Made by a program: the position numbers and the translations under genes. Shown piece by piece: positions 29,131 to 38,890 of a DNA stretch of 64,000 nucleotides. Every line of letters starts with the position of its first letter. The first letter of the stretch is position 1. This DNA is from Trichoplax adhaerens (taxonomy: Eukaryota; Placozoa; Uniplacotomia; Trichoplacea; Trichoplacidae). The stretch covers positions 3,292,449-3,356,448 of the forward strand of contig NW_002060949.1 in assembly GCF_000150275.1 (NCBI RefSeq), written 5' to 3'. Below the pieces are notes generated by a model. The model was not told where the DNA came from. It worked only from the letters and a program-made list of their open reading frames with translations, and made no database searches.

Positions 29131-30280
29131 AAGTATGACTTCATATTTCTCATAGCTCAGTAATTGATTTCTAGAAGAAAATGTCATTGAACAGAACCAC
29201 GATAGCTGTAGATACCATTAAACACATATTAAAAAATCTTTATTAACATTTCTACAAGACCAAAAAACTCGAAAATTAATTCTCCAGTTTTGAAGTAATC
29301 AAGCGCTAGTACTGGAAGCGACGGAAGGTCTCGCATATAATATAATTTTATCCAACAAAGTAAAATAACTCTATTTCGAGATATAATAGAAATACATAAT
29401 CTGTTAGAATAAATTAAAGGTTACGCATCATATATTCAACTACTTCAATCTAGTAAGAAATTTTAGATGCATAAACCTGGTATAATATACAATTACACTT
29501 GCATGTCTTGACGTCTATATTAAAACACTCTTAGGCTGAACTGTGCTATCTTTTAAAAACAAAACTAACGTAGCGAAATGTACTACCTGAAATCTTGTAG
29601 TGCTTAGGTTTTACAGCCCCTTAGGTTCGCAATCGTCTAGCTCAAAAACCTAAAGTCATTAAAATTGAGCAAATCTCTAATGTGACACAAGATTTCATCA
29701 TCAACAATCATGAAATTACCTTATATGCATAGTAGACTATTCTACTTCTTAATGCTACCGTAATTCAATTACTACTGTAATTAGCTGAAACTAATACTAC
29801 AAATCTATACTAGAAAATGTACTGTATTGAAATATTTATTTAATTACATATTTGGCTAGGCTAATGTGAAAACGTATAAAGACTCTGAGTTTCATGTCAC
29901 TTAATTTTAAGATATAACATTATCGTATATATCATAGTACATTTTGCAAAGTGATACATTAGTCTGCAGCTATGGTACTCTGATACGGGCAAAAATTGCT
30001 AAGGTAAGCTTTGAACCAAGTAGAAGATGATTTCAAAATATATCAGTAGACACACATTGATGTTCACGTTATGGTACCATACAGTAAGCTAGCAAGCAAG
30101 ATACCAGCTCAAAATCTGTTGCTATAGTATAAAATCTTGATTTATACACCCCATTTTCCAGATATGGTAACATATTTTGGCCCATACATCAAAGTTGTGT
30201 TAAACTTTAAAAGCTGCCAAGCTAACTATCAAGAACATGTAATGTATTAAATGAATCCAAGTATAGACCAGATACTGTAA
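29131..30280. other. gene-free stretch between TPR relic 1 and channel gene D
   Basis: No open frame or motif of note apart from the dispersed repeat at 29596-29795. The 3' untranslated part of channel gene D (minus strand) must start at the right end. Confidence 0.5.
29596..29795. repeat. dispersed repeat, copy 1 (uninterrupted)
   Basis: About 200 bp starting TGTAGTGCTTAGGTTTTACA and containing CCCCTTAGGTTCGCAATCGT, ending near TACTGTAATTAGCTGAAACT. It is clearly similar over its whole length to the two blocks at 34842-34938 and 35200-35295, which are the same element split by 261 bp. Both copies lie next to decayed TPR elements. Confidence 0.85.
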
Positions 30281-33200
30281 TTAGACAGATGAGCTCTTTC
30301 TATTTTGTTCAAGGTTTAAATCTTCTTTAGACTTGTCTGCAGGTTTATTGAATGATTTATTGTAGAATATCCTAATCAAATATTGTAAGATTTCTGCTAT
30401 TGTAATGATACTCGCACCGATAAATAGTCCCATTTGTCCGCCAATATTGCCTTTAGAGATTTTAAATGGGTTAGATTCAGTATACTTGTATAAAAAGTTT
30501 GTACATGTTTAAAATATAACGATACATTAAATAATCTTAAAATAGATGTTGATTTAATCGCAATTCTATCTTCTGTAACGTTAATATCATGTAGAGTAAG
30601 TATGCTAGTCTATTTACTATTTCAGATATATATATGGCATTATTAATAGAAAGAACAGTTCAATCAACTTTTCTATTTGAGTACTGTATAAAATATCATG
30701 TATAGTAAGTATGCTAGTCTATTTTACCATTAAAGATACACATTCGCCATTATCAATAGAAGAAATTTTTCGATCTAATTTACTATTTAAGTACTGTATA
30801 TTAACCAACCATCTATCATACTATATTTATGATTTCGAGTATCAATTGCTATGAGCCTTATAAATAGAGCATAACCTCGGACAGAAAGTAGTATAAATTA
30901 AAAATAGAAAAGTAAACAAAAATACTAACTTAAAACTTCGGCAAATCCAGTTGCCCTTTTTTGTTCGATGGCATTGGTATGTAGATCGCTATAATAAATA
31001 TCTAGGTATAGAATGTTATCCCTGTAACAGAATTTAATAAATGCCTATTCAAAATCATCCTTACGCTGGGTATCCTTTCAATTTATGCTTATACTGTAAT
31101 TAAAATTAACATAAGTTATGTATCTGTAATTTCATACTACCGATGTAGCGTTTTTAGCTCGACATCTAAAATTATACAAACTGATACAATATATAATAAT
31201 TTTTAAAACGATATTGACGGTATACAAGTTTTACTAGCATTGATATAAATATCATAATGATAAATGGCTATCTATACCGACACAAAATGGTACGTTAACA
31301 AATTTATAGTCTCTCATGCCTGACAAAATTAGCGGTGGAGTAATTGGGATCTTTAATCCAGTCCAAAGACTGTGCATGGCGTATTATCCCAGAAACATTA
31401 AGATAATTGGTAATTAAACTCGAAATCGGAATTAGTGCAAGATTTCCATAAGAGATTACAGTAGGATATGTATAAGTTTCACAAGCTACAGGGCAAGCCG
31501 CGATGTTTTCATTAGCTTGAACTCGTGCTTTAGCTAGCAGTAATCGGATAAAAGATCGTTAAAATAAAACATTATCATACATTTCCTAAAATAGTCGTTA
31601 TCTAAGGTACACTGATATTATTTATTTTTGAAATCGCAAAATTGTTAATGCCTTACCTAAAATGGGGACGATGCATGTTATAAATTTAACGCTGTCACAG
31701 GCGCCATAGGGTCCTATTTTAAAATAATAATAAACATTTGTTCTCGATATGTATAATTTTCATTTTAAAATTCGTCTACTAGTGAGATTTATGCGATAGT
31801 TTGTGTATTATAACGATGTGAAATTGAGTAATGACTGTAAAATGTTGATGCCTTAACCAATCCTAGAATTATGGTAGCACATATATCTTACCAAATGCAC
31901 CAATAATACTACAATTGCATAATGTAGATGCATAAATTGCCGATACTTCGTCAATGCAAGCGACATGGGAATAAAATTCGTGGAAAAGTAATTTTCTAGA
32001 TCCACATTCTCCCCATGGTTTTTCTAACTTTTTATGCTGTCATCAATTGATCATTTACCGAAAAAAAATTACATTTAACATTTATATCAATAAATGAAGA
32101 TAGAAGACCACATCTTGATCAATCTTCAGTAAGTATTATTTGAATAGGTCTTACATATCATGAAACACATTAATCTGAATGTTAGGGTTTCTATAATAAG
32201 CAAGCTAGGAGTATTTCGCTGATTGAAATAAAAGAACTTAGCATTTAATTTAATCTTTCGATAAACATTATCCGATTCTATGCTCAATCTTAAGATTGTA
32301 AGGCTTGAGATAATTTTAGGTAGTTCAACATAATACATCAGGCAAAGGTTAGGACTATTCTAGTAAATAAGCCAGACATATGAGAAAACGACTCAGAATG
32401 GCTCTATTGGAATTATACTGGCACAATAACTTAGATATTTTGTACCACGACAATGTAATTGTTTTGATTAAATTGCCTTCGTACAATCTAATATGTAATC
32501 AGACAGGGACTTACGTAAGTTCGAGTGAAGGAAACGTAGGTATGGGAGCCCACAGGCGCAATAATACTTTTTGCTAGAAGATTTGGCGGTTCTTTATGAT
32601 AGTGTATTGTAAATCGGATACCTGCATCAGGGCGATTTCTGTCTAAAAGATCTGGATAATACTTGTATTGCCCAATATTAAAAGCTAAGCGAAGACCATA
32701 CACTTCCCCTGGAACGGTTTGATTCTTCAGAGGTAAGTCTTTAGTACCTAATTTCCAAAAGTAGAGCAACATGAGCGTGTACGTTAGAGATTATGGTGCG
32801 GAAAGATACTTTAAACTAAACTAGACTAGTTGAAAAAATACGTGATATATTTATTACCAACTCCATCGAAATGAAAGTGTTCATAATTAATAATTTCTTG
32901 GTTGTCATAGCTTACTATTACGATCAATGTCCTATCTGTTATCTTACTATTATGATCAATGTCCTATCGATAAATTTCATTCCAATAATTGCTATTTTTT
33001 AAAGTAGATCTCTGCACATTAGGCAGCTCTTACTCTGCCATTTTCATTTTTATATCTTGTCACCCTTAAGTCGTACTGCCAGAAAATGTTAACAACTTAA
33101 CAGTGAACTGCTGTATCCCTTCTACTATTCATTAAATTTTCATCAACTAATTTACAGTCATCGATTGAGATAGTATTATGAATTTCAGTGAACTATATCC

Positions 33201-34052
33201 GTTCAATAAATCGACGCGGAAACATCCTATTCATTTATAAAATGAACGTGAAATGTTTTGTAAAATTTCTACTAAAATAACTTGGCCATAATTTATTTGC
33301 TGTAGGATGGCTGACTATATAGTTACCAGCAAATAGGACTTGCCTAGTTTCTATTCTGAAGAAAATAACATTATTCTTCCAAGCTAAATTATACCAACTA
33401 GAAACTTTAAGCTTCTACCATGTAGTCTGTAAGTTATATCGTAACAAAATATTGATGACACGACGTTAAAGTTACTTTTATTGGATTATAGAAAACATAT
33501 CCTACCTGGATTAAAGGTAAAACAGTTGCCGTAATCGGTTACAATTGATGTAAAATCAGAGAGACTACATGGACGATTCATCCACTGACATCGTAGCAGC
33601 ATGTTCTCCAATTTTGCACTAGATGTTCGTATATAGTTTTCGTAATCGAATTTATCGCCATATTTCTTTATAAAATAACGAGCTGCCTCCTGGACCTGAG
33701 TTTCGTTATACGCATTCTCTGTTGATTGCGTGTGCAATAAAATAGATAAATATTTTAAATCAGATTCTGGTAGAGCATCTCTTGGAGAATTATCGGTATT
33801 ACATATCGTAATAGAAGGAAAGACAGTCGAGTTGGCTGAAACATCGCTAAAAGTAATTCTTGTCGGTAGTTGAGAAGCGTCGTAGATAATGATGATACAT
33901 TGGCTAATACATACAGCTGTGGCTGCTATAGTCAAAATTAACCAGATCATTCGTGGTAGTCTGCCACTATCATTTTGGTAGACATGAGAGATTCCATGAC
34001 AAGAAGTCGTACTAGCAAACTTCTCTTCCATGCTGAGGTCTTCCTTAGCCAT
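30281..34052 (-). CDS. DEG/ENaC (ASIC-like) channel gene D, complete
   Basis: Plasma-membrane cation channel subunit. Seven coding exons: 33506..34052, 32515..32747, 31892..32036, 31657..31713, 31320..31533, 30930..31021, 30281..30450; 1458 nt, 485 aa. ATG at 34052 is chosen because the frame upstream offers only a TTG. Motifs: H19-G20, TM1 about 35-57, [72 protein letters not shown], and TM2 with [14 protein letters not shown] (filter G441-A-S443). The cytosolic tail is short (about 30 residues). The exon 5 donor appears to be GC rather than GT (AG/GCATGA at 31320); it is the only solution matching the conserved phase and joining ANFVR to DNILY. No proton-sensing His pair after TM1. Sister of gene C. 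Confidence 0.9.
30584..30800. repeat. ~109-bp tandem duplication in gene D intron 6
   Basis: Two copies beginning ATATCATGTA.AGTAAGTATGC at about 30584 and 30692, each ending in TACTATTT/TTCTATTT and GAGTACTGTAT or AAGTACTGTAT. They lie in the intron before the TM2 exon. Each copy carries a donor-like GTAAGTATG on the plus strand, opposite to the gene, so it is probably irrelevant to splicing. Confidence 0.75.
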
Positions 34053-35309
34053 TTTTCCCAAGTATAGTATGAATATTACGTCAGTGATCTTCGACTTGAT
34101 GAATTAACAATGATCAAAATAGCCCAACAAATTCTCTCACTAATTTTAATCCTAAATAACTATGAATAAGTTGTTTCTAAATGCTAAAGGATTATTGATT
34201 TGGTTTAAGCATAATCGAAGTCGACTTGCGATTCGAATAGTGATGATCATTAGGCTAAAAAATGAACCCTTTCATCCATAGTAGTAGTACCGCCTATAGT
34301 CTGTTTCTGGACTCTAGTTGTGAGTAATCCAGTATCATACAGTTCGTGAAATACACTACACACTGTAAACTAGAAAGACGAGCTACAGGGCAGGGGTGAC
34401 AACTTTTATGCACGGTGTCCAATTTCGATTGAGTAGTCCCTGGTCTTTACTGCACTGTACTCAGTGTACTGTACTTTTATAGTATGCTATATAGACTTCG
34501 CATTTCCCTCAGGCGCCATTAAAATTAAACATTTATCAACCAATCACCCTTAAAGTTAACTTAAGAAATTAAGAAAACAAAAATCATTCAAAGTTCAGAC
34601 ACAATTTACCTCATGATTCCCTTACAAAATACTATAGAACCAGCAAACTAACTATGAAATACATCAAGCTTCATTTCTAACACAATTCTCAATCATTACA
34701 CACTATAAAAGTTACAGAATTAACCTTTAAATATCACTTAGTCATTAAAATAACAATTTAACTACTTGACTTTATATATATATTATTAGACCAGTTAAGT
34801 TTCGTAGTTAGATTTATGCGTGTACTCACAGCGCCAAATTATGTAGTGTTTGAGTTTTACAACCCCTTAGGTTCGCAATCGTCTAACTCAAAATCTGAAT
34901 TATTAAAATTGAGCAAATCTCTAACGTGAAACAAGATCAGGCAAACACCGTATTTAACCTTAAAAGTATCCGTTTATGAATAGAACGCTTGACAAGAGAA
35001 AAATTCACTTTTCTTCCCTTATAGTAACAGTCGAAAGTAGCTAAGATAAACCGGATAATTGACTTCGTCTCCACGATAACAATTCCATATTATCTAAAAG
35101 TTATTGCGAATTAAGACATTACACAAAAACCTCACCTTATATGGCCGACTACTGCAGCCTTATACACACGTAGTACGAATAGTATAAGTACATCGTTTTA
35201 TCATCAGCAATCATGAAACCTTATAAGTATAGTAGACTATTCTAATTCTTAATGCTACTATCATACTTCAATTACTACTGTAATTATCTGAAACTACTGC
35301 AAGAAATGA
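34053..35309. other. intergenic region between channel gene D and TPR relic 2
   Basis: It contains the 5' flank of gene D (minus strand), a CTGTACTC-rich patch near 34330-34480, and the split second copy of the dispersed repeat. No gene is supported. Confidence 0.5.
34842..35295. repeat. dispersed repeat, copy 2, split by 261 bp
   Basis: The left block 34842..34938 matches 29596-29691 and the right block 35200..35295 matches 29692-29795. Between them lie 261 bp (34939-35199) with no counterpart in copy 1, so either copy 2 took an insertion or copy 1 lost this segment. I see no clear terminal inverted repeats or target duplication at the junctions. TPR relic 2 begins immediately to the right. 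Confidence 0.8.
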
Positions 35310-36262
35310 CTCGAAGTAAGATCGTTAATCTTTCGATCATCATGATCTCTAAATTGCTAGATTACATAACAACATAGCAGTGGTGTATTTTCGCCAGAAT
35401 AAGCATGAAGATACTATTACTATGCTTGCAGAATCATTCAAATTTAAATTAGCAATTCTTAGTAATAATCATCTTGATATTGCTGTGTCATATTGTAATA
35501 TAGGATGTATCTATCTTACTGAGAGTAAATACGAAGAGGCTATCTCTATGTGTGAGAAGTCACTCAAAATTCGATTATTAATCCTTGATCATGATCATCT
35601 CGATATAGTGAATTCATATCTAAGCATAGCTTTTGCGTATCATGCCCAAGGCAAGCATGAAGATGCTCTTTCTATGTATAAGAAAGCACCCAGAATTCAA
35701 TTATTAGTCTTTGATCACAATCATCCTGATATTGGTTTGACGTTCAAAAATCTAGCTAAAGCCTATCATAAGCTGGGCAAGATCGAAGTGGCTATCTTCA
35801 AATATGAGAAGTCACTCAAAACTCAGTTATCAGTCCTAGATCATAATCATCCCAATATTGTAACGTTATATGTAAATATGGCGTTAGCGTATCAAGACCA
35901 AAGCAAGCATGAAGAAGCTCTGTCTATGTATAAGAAAGGATTCGAAATTAAATTATCAGTTCTTGATCACAATCATCCCGATTTTGCTGTGATAAGGGAA
36001 ATTCTAGCTCAAGTCTATCATCAGCAGGGCAAGATCGAAGAGGCCGTTTCTGTGTACGAGAATTTACTTGGAATTTCATCGCCATTTCTTGATCGCAATC
36101 ATCTCCATATTGAATAATCTTATTATAATCTAGAAAAGCATTACTATAACCAAGGTAAGCGCAAAGAAACTCTTTCGATTGCATGTATCAGAAATTGCAA
36201 AAATTTTAATATCAATATTTTTGATATTGTAGGATTTAACAACACCGACGATGGCATCATTT
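35310..36262 (+). pseudogene. decayed TPR repeat gene, relic 2 (retains a 231-codon open frame)
   Basis: A stretch of 42-residue kinesin-light-chain-type TPR units. From the ATG at 35422 a frame of 231 codons runs to TAA at 36117 with about five recognisable units (for example SYCNIGCIYLTESKYEEAIS and NHPDFAVIREILAQVYHQQG). TPR sequence continues upstream of any ATG (IARLHNNIAVVYFRQNKHED, preceded by a TAA at 35350 and further stops) and downstream of the stop in the same frame (SYYNLEKHYYNQGKRKETLS). The N-terminal domain of the intact gene at 38891 is missing. I judge it a truncated pseudogene; a short TPR protein from 35422..36117 remains possible if it has a promoter. Confidence 0.75.
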
Positions 36263-38890
36263 AAATTAAATTAAAATCAATACTGAATTGGTTACAGTAA
36301 ACCGAACAATTTAGGTCAAGTATTTTTCCAACACATGCTATGATAAAGTATCTTAATCCATTTACTGAATGGGAATTGACTTGTTTACTCGTTATATTAC
36401 TATGTTTGGTTATCATCGGCTAAGAGTAATATTGAATAACACATAATGGATTCAAGCTATGACTTAGAGAAGTCTCCTTAATGATATCATTACTATGATG
36501 AGATTCGAGATTGATTATACTTATTACTAATTTTGGATGGCTTGAGTGGATAATCTTTATAAGTCATGTTCGTACTGCTGTTAATATCGTATTTCTTTAG
36601 AGTCGGTACCTTCATATATTTGCATTTGCTACTCTGTTAGAATTATCCTAGTAGTCAATATTATGAATATCTAACTTAGATTAGAATTAGTAAATAAACT
36701 GTATTATAGTAAGTTTACAGGATTACTTACACATTATAGACTTGGTGACAAATCTAGTTAGTGATAAGCGAATGTAAAATAAGATACGAAAATGATACTA
36801 AAACTTTTTGCCCGAAAATGCATAATTTCTTTAATTTATTACGATCAAAGGTAGGCATAACTAGACAATAAATTACGCATTCTCCAAGTATATTACAATA
36901 TCTACTAGCTGATGGCATGAAATGAGGTACTGTCTATTAGAGTTATTGATAAATTGGTTATCATTAGAAGGGAATACTACTGAAGACTAATTGATACCCT
37001 CTTTCCTGGAAGTAACCTAAGTCGCTAGTATATACAGAATTATCTGAACTTTTTTTGTGTGCGTTTATTGAGTTTAAGTTCTTGCATTGTATTGTAAGCC
37101 ATTATTATTCGATATTTTTAAGTGACTAAGCTTAGGAGCTGTATACCAACTGCGTTGTAAGCTTTTTATTACTGTACTTTAGCAATGTTGATAGTTTTGT
37201 TTACGTTGCGTATTGAAGTGATCTACAACAAGTAGTATTTCCTTCCATAGAATTTGCAATTCATCTTTCACGTTAATCATTTCTGTAAGGCAAAATATTT
37301 AATGATTAATAAATCACAATATCTCTAGCGGCTATATCGTATTACAAATTGTTTAAACGTATGCTTATAGGTCATGTTGAAGTCTAAGCTGAATATTCTA
37401 TGAGGTGGAGAATGTTAGGTATTCGATAGTTCTAATAGATTGCTTTTGCACGTATTAGTTCGTTATCTACTATAATACATTTATAGTCTACCGTGATTCA
37501 TACTATTTTGTTTATATCTCCACATGTAGTACTAATTATAATAATAAATAGCGCCTTGCAAGCTTATAATGGACTGTTAGACTTTGATATGAGTTAAAAA
37601 TAGAAAGTCCTTCTTAATTTGTCAATTTACTAAGCCAATTCATCAGCTGCCTCGTGAATTGGAAACTACTTAAGATGAAAGAATGGTATCTACCAGGCAT
37701 ATGTACATTCTCGTCTTACAGATACACTGCAGCACGAGAATATTTATGCCTTTCTAATCTATATTAGTACTCTAGTATATCTACCAAACATACATACATT
37801 CTCTTTTTTCAGATACTCTAAAGCAAGAGAATCCTTGTGTTTTAATCTCTATTGGTAGCTGGCACAATATATAGCTAAAATTTATTGAAATAATGAAAAT
37901 GCGGTACGATTGATAGAGCTAGATTTTATAATATCATTTCAGCTAAACGTATTAGTTCAAGATAACTAATGTGGATCAAATCTATAAAATTGATGGTAAT
38001 AATGGCCAATACAGTATTATTAATCGGCTAGCAAGCTCTGTAGCGCTCTTTGTTAACAATATTTGCTTAAATTTAGATTTGATGATCAAAGTTCCTGCAA
38101 GATAGGTGGAAATGCCTATATTATTAGATCAATCGAGTAGAATCCATCGTATTTTTTTACTAATATTAATTATAGTATTAGAGTTGTCCTACTTAGTGGC
38201 CATTTGTTCATCTTTATTCATCTCCGCTGCTACCTATACTACTGCTCCATATTGTTTACGGCTATTAACATATGCATGAAATCATTGACTGGTTGGGTGG
38301 ACATGTAGTCCAGTTGCTATTTTTTCTTGGAGTCAATTGTCGACACAGATAATTATTCTACTTATTCATGTCAGCAAACCGTTAAGCATTGAGACATATC
38401 ATGCCGAATCGTCGAGACGTAAAGCATAGTATCTAAATAGCTTTGGTCTGGCTATACATCTCAAGACATAGAATTAAATAAACAAAAACAGATTAATCCA
38501 ATTGCTACGTATACAAGTATAAATGTAAAATGTACGATAAACTAGAATAATGCCTTGATTTTGCGATGAAAAATATCTAAACTGGGTTAGAATTGTGGAT
38601 TACATAATAGTTTTCCCTATTTTTCTCTGATTGTATTGTTGATATAGTATAAATTGAGAGGAAACTTCGAACTTTGATCGACGATTAAAAATTACGTGGA
38701 CCGATAAAATGACGTAGCTAGGAAAGTTCTTTGATGATAGGCTTAAACATGCGATTAAATCCATAGGATAAGTAAAGAATTAATAGCTCCGATGTTGAAT
38801 TTTACACACACTGACAGCTACGGACTGAATTGGATGTTCATTAAACACAATTCGATATCTAATCAATCGATATCATTCCTGACTTAATAA
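36263..38890. other. intergenic region upstream of the large TPR gene
   Basis: No gene supported. It contains a ~91-bp tandem duplication carrying a hairpin (37687-37860). The promoter of the TPR gene (plus strand) should lie at the right end; no clear TATA element is distinguishable in such AT-rich sequence. Confidence 0.5.
37687..37860. repeat. ~91-bp tandem duplication with an 8-bp-stem hairpin in each copy
   Basis: Copies start TATCTACC at about 37687 and 37778. Copy 1 has arms ATTCTCGT (37707-37714) and ACGAGAAT (37734-37741). Copy 2 has arms ATTCTCTT (37798-37805) and AAGAGAAT (37825-37832). Both loops are 19 nt. The stem stays perfect although one base pair differs between copies. Confidence 0.7.

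Noticed and set aside
29596-29700. Possible tRNA-derived SINE: the words TAGGTTCGCAATC resemble a tRNA B box
   Set aside because: The match to the B-box consensus is imperfect, no A box at proper spacing and no cloverleaf or poly-A/T tail could be found; kept only as an unclassified dispersed repeat.
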